DNA from: Trebonia sp035571275
Lineage (GTDB): Bacteria; Actinomycetota; Actinomycetes; Streptosporangiales; Streptosporangiaceae
Reading direction: 5' to 3'
Length of the DNA stretch: 35,857 nt
Assembly: GCA_035571275.1 (NCBI GenBank)
Contig: DATMKQ010000304.1
Location: 1-35,857, forward strand
Shown piece after piece: positions 1-7,932 of this stretch. The notes beneath the pieces are model-generated. The model was not told the origin of the DNA and did no database searches. It was given only the letters and a program-made list of their open reading frames with translations. The position numbers and the translations under genes were made by a program. How positions within the stretch are numbered: the stretch's first letter is position 1; each line of letters starts with the position of its first letter.

Positions 1-318
1 ATTGGTCATGATCTGGTTGCGCAGCGGGGAGTTATAGACCAGCCAGGCCGAGGAGTCGGTGAACGAGGCGCCGAAGCCGGTCATGGTCTGGTACGTGGTC
101 GAGGGGCTGACGGTGATGACCTGGCTCTGCGAACTGGACCCCGGGGCGAACGTCGCTCCGGCCTGCGAGGTGAGCAGCTGGCTCTGGTTGGTTGTGGTCT
201 CCGTGACGGAAACCGCCGGCCCGGATGCTGCATGCGCCGCGCTTGGACTCATCACGGCGATTCCGGCGACGAGCGCCACTGCGCCAAACGATGCCGTCAT
301 TGTTTTGATGCGGGACAT
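1..318 (-). CDS. Secreted glycoside hydrolase family 30 enzyme, N-terminal part (runs off left edge)
   Basis: This is the first 106 codons of a gene that continues past the left edge. The start is ATG at 318, preceded by a strong GAAGGAGG Shine-Dalgarno sequence. Residues 1-30 form a Sec signal peptide: basic MSRIK, a hydrophobic stretch, and a probable AHA/AS cleavage site after residue 30. Near the edge the protein reads TMTGFGASFTDSSAWL, which matches the first strand and loop of the GH30 catalytic barrel (glucosylceramidase and beta-1,6-glucanase type enzymes). A secreted beta-glycosidase is therefore likely. The catalytic glutamates lie outside the window, so substrate cannot be inferred. 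It diverges from a LacI-type regulator at 513, its likely controller. Confidence 0.82.
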   Translation of the reverse strand, partial: MSRIKTMTASFGAVALVAGIAVMSPSAAHAASGPAVSVTETTTNQSQLLTSQAGATFAPGSSSQSQVITVSPSTTYQTMTGFGASFTDSSAWLVYNSPLRNQIMTN

Positions 319-377
319 GGTCCTCCTTCAGAACCTGACCGACTTTCCCGGTCCCCCCGCCAACGATGAAACAAAAT

Positions 378-403
378 GTAACACTTTGGAACGCTTTCGT
401 TAC
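378..403. promoter_or_regulatory. Candidate LacI-family operator between GH30 and lacI-like genes
   Basis: A 26-bp element begins with GTAAC (378-382) and ends with its exact complement GTTAC (399-403). Inside it, AACGCTTTCGTT (390-401) has complementary AACG/CGTT arms, the type of AT-edged, CG-centred dyad bound by LacI-family proteins. It lies 60-85 bp before the GH30 start and about 110 bp before the regulator start, so it could control both. TGTAACA (377-383) recurs at 504-510 just before the regulator ATG. Binding is inferred only. Confidence 0.4.
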
Positions 404-512
404 GATGATGTAAGCAGTCTGGAATAGTGCTGTCAATAAGCAAATGCTGGGAATGGGCGGTCGTCAGGCCGGGAGCTATGCTGCCTATCGTGGAACAAAT
501 GCGTGTAACAAA

Positions 513-1541
513 ATGAGTGGGGCGCGCAGCCAGCGTGTTACTGTCCGGGACCTCGCCGCGGAGACGGGCGTGTCCATCGCCACCGTCTCACGCGTGCTCA
601 ACAACCAGGCCCACGTGGCCCCGCACACGCGCGAGCTCGTCCAAGCGGCCGCCGAGCGGCTCAGCGGGCAGGCGCCCGGCCCGCTGACGATCCCGGCCCG
701 CGTGACCCGGGGCTCCGTCTACCTGCGCTGTCCTTATCTGCTGACCGACTACTTCGGCCTCATCGTTTCGTCCATCGCCGAGACACTTGAGCTGCACGAC
801 AGGCCCCTGCTGCTCAACGCGGGAGAAGCCGCGCAGCAGGCAGCGGTCTTGCCCACCCTCGCATCCCGGCCCGGCATCAGCGGCGCCATCATCGTTTTGC
901 CGCCGGAACCCAGCGAGCAGCTCGTGGATCTGCGAGCCCACGGGTTCCCGTTTGTCGTGGTGGATCCCCGCGTCCCGATGCCGCGCGACATCGCAGCCGT
1001 GTCGGCGGCGCACTTCGCCGGAGCCCGCACCATCACCAGGCACCTGGTCGACCTGGGACACCGGCGCCTCGGTGTGATGGCAGGGCCGCACAACTGGCTC
1101 GCGAGCGATGCGCGCCTGGCCGGGCACGCGTCGGTTCTGGCGAACGTCGGTGTGCTGCCCGATCCGGAGCTGGTCCGTAGCGGCGAGCCGACCGCGCAGT
1201 TCGGCTACCACGCGGCTGGCGAGCTGCTTGACCTGCCACAGCCCCCAACCGCGCTCATCGGCTTCAACGACAAGGTCGCCGTCGGTGCTCTGGCCGCGGC
1301 GGCGCAGCGTGGACTGCGCGTACCCGAAGACCTCTCTGTCGTCGGCTTCGACGACATCGACATCGCTCAGGCCACCCGTCCCCTGCTCACAACCGTGCGT
1401 CAGCCACTACAGGAAATGGGGCGCCTCTCAGTCAGTCTTCTCATCCGGCTCATAGAGCGTCAGCGGCTCGACGCGCTGCACGTCGAGCTGGCCACAGAAC
1501 TGGTCGTGCGTGACTCCACCGGCCCGGCTCCTCCCGGATAG
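513..1541 (+). CDS. LacI-family transcriptional regulator
   Basis: A 342-residue protein if started at ATG 513. An in-frame ATG at 444 would add 23 residues with no homology-like content, and a LacI HTH normally starts within the first ten residues. Residues 9-31 (VTVRDLAAETGVSIATVSRV and following) are the classic LacI helix-turn-helix. The rest is a periplasmic-binding-protein-like sensor domain, with the typical TALIGFNDKVAVGAL and LSVVGFDDIDIAQATRPLLTTVRQP motifs. The segment after the HTH lacks the usual LGY-P-N hinge helix and is unusually proline-rich, so DNA contact may differ from LacI/PurR. It diverges from the secreted GH30 gene, suggesting control of glycoside use by a released sugar. 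Confidence 0.9.
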   Translation: MSGARSQRVTVRDLAAETGVSIATVSRVLNNQAHVAPHTRELVQAAAERLSGQAPGPLTIPARVTRGSVYLRCPYLLTDYFGLIVSSIAETLELHDRPLLLNAGEAAQQAAVLPTLASRPGISGAIIVLPPEPSEQLVDLRAHGFPFVVVDPRVPMPRDIAAVSAAHFAGARTITRHLVDLGHRRLGVMAGPHNWLASDARLAGHASVLANVGVLPDPELVRSGEPTAQFGYHAAGELLDLPQPPTALIGFNDKVAVGALAAAAQRGLRVPEDLSVVGFDDIDIAQATRPLLTTVRQPLQEMGRLSVSLLIRLIERQRLDALHVELATELVVRDSTGPAPPG

Positions 1542-1560
1542 CTAGTGAGCCCGGGAAAGG

Positions 1561-2718
1561 CTACTTAAGCAGCTGCCTTGCCATGACCATGCGCTGGATC
1601 TGGTTGGTGCCCTCGTAGATCTGGGTGATCTTCGCGTCCCGCATCATCCGCTCGACCGGGTAGTCGTTGACGTAGCCGTAGCCGCCGAGCAACTGCACCG
1701 CGTCGGTCGTCACCGCCATCGCCACGTCGGACGCCAGGCACTTGCAGGCCGAGGAGAAGAACGTCAAGTCCGGCACCTGCTCGCCGGCCATGGCCCGCTC
1801 CGAGCGCGCCGCGGCCGCGTACGTGAGCTGCCGCGCGCCCTCCAGCTTCATGCCCATGTCGGCGAGCATGAACTGCACGCCCTGGAAGTCAGCCACCGGC
1901 TTGCCGAACTGCTTGCGCTCCTTGACATAGCCAACCGCGTAGTCGAGCGCGCCCTGGGCGATGCCCAGCGCCTGCGCCGCGATGGTGATGCGGGTGTGGT
2001 CAAGGGTTCGCAGCGCGATCTTGAACCCCTTCCCCTCCTCGCCAACCAGCCGGTCCGCCGGAATCTCGCAGTTGTCGAAGTAGAGTTCCCGAGTGGGCGA
2101 GCCCTTGATACCCAGCTTGTGCTCGGGCGCTCCGAAGCTGAAGCCGGTATCGCCATCCTCGACCACGAACGCGGAGATGCCGTTAGGACCTGAGGCGGGG
2201 TCGGTCACCGCCATCACGGTGTAGAACTTCGACACCCCGGCGTTGGTGATCCAGCGCTTGACGCCGTTGAGCAGGTAGCCCCCGTCCGTCCGGACGGCGC
2301 GGGTGCGCATCGCGGCCGCGTCCGAGCCGGCCTCCGGCTCGGACAGCGCGTAGGAGAACATCGCCTCGCCGCGCGCGACCTGCGGCAGGTACCGCTGGTT
2401 GACCTCGGCCGACGCGCCAAGCAGCAGCGGCATCGTGCCGAGCTTGTTCACGGCAGGGATCAGCGAGGACGTCGCGCAAGCGCGGGCGACTTCCTCGATG
2501 ACCAGCACGCTCGCCAGGGCGTCGCCGCCGGCGCCGCCGTACTCTTCCGGGATGTGCAAGGCGTGAAAGTCGGCCTTGACCAGTGCCTCATAGACGTCCC
2601 ACGGAAACTCCGCGGTCCGGTCGATGTCGGCTGCCCTGGGCGCGATCTTGTCATCCGCGAGCGCGCGGACCGCTTCGCGCAGTGCCTCGTGCTCTTCGGA
2701 GAGTGCGAAACTGCTCAT
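1561..2718 (-). CDS. Acyl-CoA dehydrogenase
   Basis: A 385-residue FAD-dependent acyl-CoA dehydrogenase that introduces the alpha-beta double bond into acyl-CoA. The start ATG at 2718 (MSSFALSEEHEALREAVRA) matches the family N-terminus; an upstream in-frame start would add 18 unlike residues. Visible signatures are YALSEPEAGSDAAAMRT (flavin/substrate loop) and LLGGYGYVNDYPVERMMRDA near the C-terminus. IYEGTNQIQR follows, holding the catalytic glutamate in the short/medium-chain position. Length is typical. It lies downstream of purE on the same strand but 428 bp away, so it probably has its own promoter. Its stop is 19 bp from the convergent LacI-type gene. Chain-length preference cannot be told from the sequence. 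Confidence 0.93.
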   Translation of the reverse strand: MSSFALSEEHEALREAVRALADDKIAPRAADIDRTAEFPWDVYEALVKADFHALHIPEEYGGAGGDALASVLVIEEVARACATSSLIPAVNKLGTMPLLLGASAEVNQRYLPQVARGEAMFSYALSEPEAGSDAAAMRTRAVRTDGGYLLNGVKRWITNAGVSKFYTVMAVTDPASGPNGISAFVVEDGDTGFSFGAPEHKLGIKGSPTRELYFDNCEIPADRLVGEEGKGFKIALRTLDHTRITIAAQALGIAQGALDYAVGYVKERKQFGKPVADFQGVQFMLADMGMKLEGARQLTYAAAARSERAMAGEQVPDLTFFSSACKCLASDVAMAVTTDAVQLLGGYGYVNDYPVERMMRDAKITQIYEGTNQIQRMVMARQLLK

Positions 2719-3146
2719 TACCCGATCGTAACCGGGATCCTGGTCAAGCCGCCTTATCGTGCTCCCCGGCATGCGGGCCGGTTAGCCGGGGCATCGACAC
2801 GGCGTGCGCCGGCCGGCGCGGCAAGAGTTCGGAACGCTGCACGATACCCCGTGGGGCGGCATGCTTCCCGCTGCTGCGATATAGCCCGAAGACACGAAAC
2901 GGACGGCTTTTGGCGACCGAGAACGCCATGCTTCCCCCAACCCAACCCCAACCGTACGCAGTCCCGGCCGATCTCCCCAGACGACCGGATGCAACCAGTC
3001 CCGTTCCGGTTGCCTGCGCAACCAGAATGCCCCCATCCGTCACGGACAAAACAGGCCCACGGAGCACCGTGGCCAAACCGATATCTGACCAGGAGCGCGA
3101 GCACGTCGCCGGGGAGAGGAGGAGGGGATCCGTTCGGGATAAAGAG
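2719..3146. other. 428-bp gap with no convincing gene
   Basis: Open frames on both strands here are low-complexity shadows without family motifs or good ribosome sites, and they overlap each other. The gap contains one compact perfect hairpin, GGTTGC-CTGC-GCAACC at 3008-3023. It has no T-run on either side, so it is not a standard terminator. The interval probably holds the 3' end of the purE transcript and the promoter of the acyl-CoA dehydrogenase, but no clear -10/-35 pair is visible. Confidence 0.5.
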
Positions 3147-3653
3147 CTAGAGCATGGAGCGCAGCGCGGCACCTTTCGCACGGGCCTGCTCCGTGAGCCG
3201 AGCCTGGAAATCCGTCATTTTCGCCCGCAGCCCGGAGTCCGTCACAGCCAGTATCCGAACCGCGAGTAGCCCCGCATTGCGGGCGCCGCCAACCGCCACC
3301 GTCGCAACCGGAATGCCTGCGGGCATCTGCACGATCGACAACAGCGAATCCATGCCGTCCAGGTGCTTCAGCGGCACGGGGACGCCGATCACCGGCAGCG
3401 GCGTCACCGACGCCAGCATTCCCGGCAGATGCGCGGCGCCGCCCGCCCCGGCGATGATCACCTTGAGCCCTCGCTTTTCGGCCTGCTCGCCGTAGGCGAT
3501 CATGTCCCTGGGCATGCGATGCGCCGATACCACGTCAGCCTCATAGCGGACGCCGAACTCCTCGAGGGCCTCCGCCGCGGCACCCATCACCGGCCAGTCC
3601 GAGTCGCTGCCCATGACGACGCCGACCGCCGCCGCTTCTGCTCGCACGGCCAA
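3147..3653 (-). CDS. purE: N5-carboxyaminoimidazole ribonucleotide mutase
   Basis: A 168-residue class I PurE that converts N5-CAIR to CAIR in purine biosynthesis, in partnership with PurK. Motifs visible are GSDSDWPVM (15-23), VSAHR (42-46) with the catalytic histidine, the glycine-rich AGAGGAAHLPGM loop, and GVPVPLKHLDGMDSLLSIVQMP. PVATVAVGGARNAGLLA follows near the C-terminus. Length is normal. It follows the RodZ-like gene by 19 bp, so the two are probably cotranscribed from the purK side. purK itself lies one gene upstream, an arrangement in which the usual purK-purE pair has been separated. Confidence 0.97.
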   Translation of the reverse strand: MAVRAEAAAVGVVMGSDSDWPVMGAAAEALEEFGVRYEADVVSAHRMPRDMIAYGEQAEKRGLKVIIAGAGGAAHLPGMLASVTPLPVIGVPVPLKHLDGMDSLLSIVQMPAGIPVATVAVGGARNAGLLAVRILAVTDSGLRAKMTDFQARLTEQARAKGAALRSML

Positions 3654-3672
3654 TAGCGTAGCCGGTGCGCCG

Positions 3673-4974
3673 TCAGCGCCGACCGTTGACCACGACGCGC
3701 GACACGCTCTCCTGGTACATGCCCGCGCCGTTCGGCGGCAGCAGGGTGAACCAGATCAGCACGTACCTGGCTTGCCGCGCGGACGACAGCTTGAGCCGGA
3801 CCGTTCCGCCCACGTCGTCGGCGCGCGCGGCCACCCGCAGGTCCGACGGCGTGCCGCCGAGCCTGATCTGCAGGTCCGCTCCCCGGTAGAGGCTGAGGTC
3901 GATCAGCATGCTGGTGATCGTGACCGTCCTGCCCATGTCGAGCAGCAGGCCGGTACCGCTCTTGAGCAGGCCGAACCGCGGCGAAGCGTACCAGTCGGTC
4001 TGCCACGGCGACGGCGCGCCGTCGGTGATGGCGAACTGCGCGCTCTGCGGGTTGTCACCGTCGGCCGTGCCGTCCGGGCCGAACGCCATCGCGAGCTTGA
4101 TGGGCAGCCAGGTCACCGGGAGGGCGCGAGGCGCCTTCCGTGCCGCGTGCGTCTTGGGCTTCTTGGCTGGCGTGGGCTTGCTGGCTTTCGCCGGCGCCGG
4201 CTTCCCCTTCGCCGACGTCCCCGGCGAGGGCTGGTTGGCGGCCTTCTGCTGCTGGACGGTGGCCGCGTTGCCAGCGGCGTTGTGCTGGCGCAGGTGCGAG
4301 ACGATGCGACTGCCCGCGAATCCGGCGACGGCCAGGGCTATGACGACGAGGATCGCGACACCCGTCACCCAACGGCGACTGCGGGTGCGGGCCCGCCACG
4401 CCGAGGGCGGGCGAGGCTTCACGGAGGCCGACACGGGAGGCTTCACGGAGGGCTGCGCGGACGGCGGCACGGAGGGCTTCACGGTGGGCGGCGCGGGCGG
4501 GGCGGTGGCGGCCGCGGGGGTTACTTCTGCGGCGGCCGTGAATTCCTCATCGCTAAACGTGAATTCAGGGTCGGCTATCGTGAAATCCGGATCTTCGATC
4601 GAGAACTCGGGGTCCGCTATCGCGAAATCCGGGTCGGCGACCGCCGGCATGTCGATCACGGTGGGAGGCTCGGGCACGGTCGCGACCGACGATCCGGCCA
4701 AGTCCTGGCCCTGCGCGAACGCGTTCCGCGCACCCGCCGCGGCGCCCGCATGTCCCGCGTCGAAGTCACGGATAAGCGGCTGAGCGTCGATGCCGACGGC
4801 ACCCGCGATCGCGCGGACGTAGCCGCGCGCGTAGAGGTCACCGCCGCAAGCCGCGTAATCGTCCTGCTCAATGCAGCGGATGACCGCTTCCCGGATCTTG
4901 GTGCGCTCGCTCAGCTCATCAATCGTCAGACCGGCCCGATAACGCGCCTCGGCCAGCGCTTCGCCAATTGTCAC
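3673..4974 (-). CDS. RodZ-like membrane protein: HTH, acidic heptad repeats, one TM helix, extracellular discoidin-like domain
   Basis: A 433-residue protein. The start is GTG at 4974, chosen because GGGGAGGG lies five bases upstream and the HTH begins at once; the frame stays open far upstream but only as a shadow of purK. Residues 1-70 (TIGEALAEARYRAGLTIDEL...DLYARGYVRAIA) are the RodZ/XRE-type helix-turn-helix. Residues 113-147 are five seven-residue acidic repeats of the type ADPDFAI, then a Pro/Ala/Lys linker, a basic stretch and one transmembrane helix (about 203-220). A second Lys/Ala/Pro linker follows. Residues 287-433 form an extracytoplasmic domain with GLLLDMGRTVTITSMLIDL. This resembles the F5/8-type-like domain at the C-terminus of actinobacterial MurJ/MviN proteins. 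A cell-envelope or cytoskeleton-linked role is inferred; it sits between purK and purE. Confidence 0.8.
   Translation of the reverse strand: MTIGEALAEARYRAGLTIDELSERTKIREAVIRCIEQDDYAACGGDLYARGYVRAIAGAVGIDAQPLIRDFDAGHAGAAAGARNAFAQGQDLAGSSVATVPEPPTVIDMPAVADPDFAIADPEFSIEDPDFTIADPEFTFSDEEFTAAAEVTPAAATAPPAPPTVKPSVPPSAQPSVKPPVSASVKPRPPSAWRARTRSRRWVTGVAILVVIALAVAGFAGSRIVSHLRQHNAAGNAATVQQQKAANQPSPGTSAKGKPAPAKASKPTPAKKPKTHAARKAPRALPVTWLPIKLAMAFGPDGTADGDNPQSAQFAITDGAPSPWQTDWYASPRFGLLKSGTGLLLDMGRTVTITSMLIDLSLYRGADLQIRLGGTPSDLRVAARADDVGGTVRLKLSSARQARYVLIWFTLLPPNGAGMYQESVSRVVVNGRR
4534..4638 (-). repeat. Five tandem 21-bp units encoding acidic heptads
   Basis: Inside the RodZ-like gene, five consecutive 21-bp units encode ADPDFAI, ADPEFSI, EDPDFTI, ADPEFTF and SDEEFTA. 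The pattern is x-D-P-(D/E)-F-(A/S/T)-I. DNA units are similar but not identical, so protein-level conservation of Asp, acidic residue and Phe seems to be retained. The last unit is the most diverged. They fall in the cytoplasmic segment between the HTH and the transmembrane helix. Confidence 0.85.
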
Positions 4975-5069
4975 GAACCCTCCCCTCGGGACCCTATCGC
5001 GATCAATATTGCGAGACAGGTTAGTTCGGAGATGATCGGTCAGTGGGCGTAATCGATACTTTTGCGCGG

Positions 5070-6227
5070 CTAGTCGCCGTCTTCGGTTCCCCAGCGCAGG
5101 TAGCTCGCCGCGCGCCGGGCGCGGTCCCGCACCGCCACTAGGTCGTCCCCGGGTTCGCCGACGATCGTGACGTGCCCGATTTTCCGGCCAAGGCGCACTT
5201 CCTTGCCATAGAAATGCACCTTGACGGCGGGATCCGCGGCCATCACGTGGATATACCTGTCGTAAATGTCCGGATCCGTGCCGCCCAGCAAGTTGGCCAT
5301 CACGGTGAATCCGCCCGGCGAGGACAGCGCGCAAGAGCCCAGCGGCAGGTCGAGCACCGCCCGCAGGTGCTGCTCGAACTGCGAGGTTCCGGCCCCCTCG
5401 ATCGTCCAGTGGCCGCTGTTGTGCGGCCGCATCGCCAGCTCGTTCACCAGGAGCCCGCCAGACCGGGTCTCGAACAACTCGACCGCCAGCAGGCCGAACA
5501 CGCCGAGCGACGAGGCGATCCGCAACGCCATGGCCTGCGCGGACTCGGCCGACGAGGCGTTCAGGCCCGGCGCGGGGGCGATCACCTCCCGGCAGATGCC
5601 GTCCACCTGCACGGTCTCCACGACCGGGTACGCCGCGCCCTGGCCGGACGGCGAGCACGCGACGAGGGCGGCAAGCTCCCGCCGGAACGGCACGAACTCC
5701 TCGGCGAGCAGCGCGACGCCGTGCCCAAGCACGTCGGCGGCCTCGGCGGGAGACGAGCACACCCACACCCCCTTGCCGTCGTACCCACCACTCACGGCCT
5801 TGAGCACAACCGGCCACGAGCCGCCGGGCGCGCGGCAGAACGCCTCGACATCCGCCACAGAAGACACCGGCGCGTATCGCGGGCACGGCACGCCGAGCGC
5901 GGTCAGCCGGTCCCGCATCGCCAGCTTGTCCTGGGTATACCGCAGCGCGACCGATCCCGGCCGGACCAGGAGGCCAGCGGACTCGAGGCTGGTCAGGATT
6001 TCCGCGGGCACGTGCTCGTGGTCGAACGTGACCACATCGCACTCGCCGGCGAAGGACTCGACGTCGGACAGCGACAGGTGCGACCCGATCGCCACGTCGT
6101 GTGTTACAAGCGCCGCGCTCTCCGAAGCCGACTCCGCGAGCACGCGGAACGTCGCGCCCAGACCGATCGCGGCCTGCGCCGTCATCCGCGCCAGCTGTCC
6201 GCCGCCGACCATGCCCACGATGGGCAT
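5070..6227 (-). CDS. purK: 5-(carboxyamino)imidazole ribonucleotide synthase
   Basis: A 385-residue ATP-grasp enzyme making N5-CAIR from AIR, bicarbonate and ATP; PurE then rearranges it. The start is ATG at 6227, giving MPIVGMVGGGQLARM, the normal PurK N-terminus. The open frame extends 50 codons further without homology-like sequence. ATP-grasp motifs seen are TFDHEHVP, YTQDKLAMRDRLTALGVPCP, VLKAVSGGYDGKGVWV and LLAEEFVPFRREL. The signature NELAMRPHNSGHWTIEGAG, then TSQFEQHLRAVLDLPLG, follows; Ala-Met-Arg stands where Ala-Pro-Arg is more usual. A 95-bp gap separates it from the RodZ-like gene. It diverges from the NCS1 permease across 177 bp. Confidence 0.96.
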   Translation of the reverse strand: MPIVGMVGGGQLARMTAQAAIGLGATFRVLAESASESAALVTHDVAIGSHLSLSDVESFAGECDVVTFDHEHVPAEILTSLESAGLLVRPGSVALRYTQDKLAMRDRLTALGVPCPRYAPVSSVADVEAFCRAPGGSWPVVLKAVSGGYDGKGVWVCSSPAEAADVLGHGVALLAEEFVPFRRELAALVACSPSGQGAAYPVVETVQVDGICREVIAPAPGLNASSAESAQAMALRIASSLGVFGLLAVELFETRSGGLLVNELAMRPHNSGHWTIEGAGTSQFEQHLRAVLDLPLGSCALSSPGGFTVMANLLGGTDPDIYDRYIHVMAADPAVKVHFYGKEVRLGRKIGHVTIVGEPGDDLVAVRDRARRAASYLRWGTEDGD

Positions 6228-6265
6228 CCCGGTGCCCGATTTACGGGGAATTGGACCAGCGGATG

Positions 6266-6293
6266 TTGATGCAGAAAACACGCGCTGTAGCCT
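6266..6293 (+). promoter_or_regulatory. Possible promoter of the NCS1 permease
   Basis: TTGATG (6266-6271) and TAGCCT (6288-6293) are separated by 16 bp and point toward the permease in the purK-permease divergent gap. Matches to the sigma-70-like consensus are moderate, and the leader would be about 105 nt. No riboswitch-like fold was recognised. Confidence 0.28.
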
Positions 6294-6404
6294 ACGCGGA
6301 ACAACGCAATCCTGGGTACAACCACCATGGCGACTCGAGACCGCGACGTTGCGAGACGCGACCGCCAGCCACGCCACGCATCCTTGCTAGTCATGGGAGA
6401 GATG

Positions 6405-7847
6405 ATGACGACGGTCAGCGACGCAGATATTGAAGTTCGCGAGGGAACGTACGGCGACAAAGTCATCGCCGTCGAGCCTGGAGGCGCGGAGTTCATCCCG
6501 CTGGAGGAGCGCCACGGACGCCCGCTTCAGCTTTTCTGGACGTGGACATCTCCGAACATGGAGTTCGCCACTATTTTCGTCGGCATCCTGGCGATCGCCG
6601 CGTTCGGCCTGAGCTTCTGGGAAGCCGTCATCGCGATCCTGCTCGGAAGCGCGCTCGGCGGCATCACCCAGGGCATCCTCTCTGCCCGCGGCCCGACGTT
6701 CGGCGTGCCGCAGATGGTGCTGAGCCGCCTCGGCTTCGGCTACTGGGGGAACGCGCTGCCCGCCGGGATCAACGCCGTCGTCGCGGGGATCGGCTGGTTC
6801 GCGGTCAACAGCGTCAGCGGCGCGCTCGCACTGAACACCCTCACCCACTTGCCGCAGGTGGTCTGCCTGCTGATCATCGTGGTCATTCAGATCGCGGTCG
6901 CGTACCTCGGGTACAACCTGATCCACGTCTTCGAGCGGTACGCGTTCCCTGTGCTGGCGATCATCTTCCTGATCGCGAGCGGGGTAATACTCTCCAAGGC
7001 GCACCCGGCCGCGACCCACTCGACGTTCCCCGGCGCGTTCTTGATCGAGCTCGGCGCGACGTTCGGGTACGCGGTGGGCTGGAACCCGTATGCGGCGGAC
7101 TACACCCGCTACTTCAAACCGGACACCAGCAAGGTCGCGATCGCCTGGTGGGCCGGGTTCGGCCTGTTCCTGTCCTGCGCGCTCCTTGAGATCGTCGGGG
7201 CGGCGGCCGGGACGGCGGTCAAGGACTCGGGCGTGTTCCTGGGCAGCAACCCGACCGGCGCGTTCACCGGCCTGATGCCGAGCGTGCTCGCCGACTTCAC
7301 GCTGCTGGCGATCGCGCTCGGCGCCGTGGCGGCAAACGCGCTGAACATCTACTCCGGGGCGATCTCGTTCACCGCGCTCGGCTTCAAGCTGCCGCTGGCG
7401 CTGCGCCGGGCGCTCGTAGCCCTGGTGTTCGGCGCGATCGGGTTCTTCCTCGCCTGGTCCGGGCTGCACAACGCGGGCACGAAGTACAACAACTTCCTGC
7501 TGATCATCGCCTACTGGATCGCGCCCTGGCTGGCCGTCGTGTTCTGCGACCAGATCCTGCGCCGCCGTCAGCGGCCAGACCGGATCGAGCACCTGCTCTT
7601 CGACAGGAAGTACTCGAACTGGGCAGGCCCGGTCGCCATGGCGGTCGGGGCGGGCGTCTCGATCTGGCTCTTCGCGAATCAGACGGAATACCTCGGATTG
7701 GTTCCCAAGCACATCGGTTCTGCCGGCGATCTCACGTTTGAGGTCGGCTTCGTGCTCACTGCCGTGATATACCTCACGTGGCGGCTTGTAGCGGACCGCT
7801 CGTCTCGCGCGGCGCTGGCCACCGAAACTCACGCGCATCAGGTGTAA
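6405..7847 (+). CDS. NCS1-family permease (purine/cytosine/allantoin type)
   Basis: A 480-residue integral membrane protein of the nucleobase:cation symporter-1 family. ATG 6405 is chosen because GGGAG lies five bases before it; ATGs at 6393 and 6402 and a frame opening at 6327 are alternatives. The protein has about twelve hydrophobic segments. NCS1-like sequences include FWTWTSPNMEFATIFVGILA, GNALPAGINAVVAGIGWFAVN, and GYAVGWNPYAADYTRYF, a conserved part of the family. Its position next to purK fits uptake of a purine or pyrimidine base, but substrate cannot be assigned. The C-terminus (HAHQV) is short and polar. Confidence 0.9.
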   Translation: MTTVSDADIEVREGTYGDKVIAVEPGGAEFIPLEERHGRPLQLFWTWTSPNMEFATIFVGILAIAAFGLSFWEAVIAILLGSALGGITQGILSARGPTFGVPQMVLSRLGFGYWGNALPAGINAVVAGIGWFAVNSVSGALALNTLTHLPQVVCLLIIVVIQIAVAYLGYNLIHVFERYAFPVLAIIFLIASGVILSKAHPAATHSTFPGAFLIELGATFGYAVGWNPYAADYTRYFKPDTSKVAIAWWAGFGLFLSCALLEIVGAAAGTAVKDSGVFLGSNPTGAFTGLMPSVLADFTLLAIALGAVAANALNIYSGAISFTALGFKLPLALRRALVALVFGAIGFFLAWSGLHNAGTKYNNFLLIIAYWIAPWLAVVFCDQILRRRQRPDRIEHLLFDRKYSNWAGPVAMAVGAGVSIWLFANQTEYLGLVPKHIGSAGDLTFEVGFVLTAVIYLTWRLVADRSSRAALATETHAHQV

Positions 7848-7932
7848 CGGAACTTTTAGACGGTTCACAGCTTCTCGTGAAAAAACGTCGACTACGTTAG
7901 ATGCGCAGCATGAGGAGAGAGGCAGTCTGCGC

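Noticed and set aside
3008..3023. Hairpin between the acyl-CoA dehydrogenase and purE
   Set aside because: Perfect six-bp stem, but no T-run or attenuator-like partner; kept only as a note in the gap description.
3613..5052. A 479-aa plus-strand open frame full of Arg/Gly/His repeats
   Set aside because: It is antisense to the RodZ-like gene and partly to purE; low complexity from GC-rich codon shadows, no family motif.
4975..6042. A 356-codon upstream extension of the RodZ-like frame
   Set aside because: It runs in a second frame through purK, has Arg/Ala/Gly-rich shadow composition, and a good ribosome site exists at GTG 4974.
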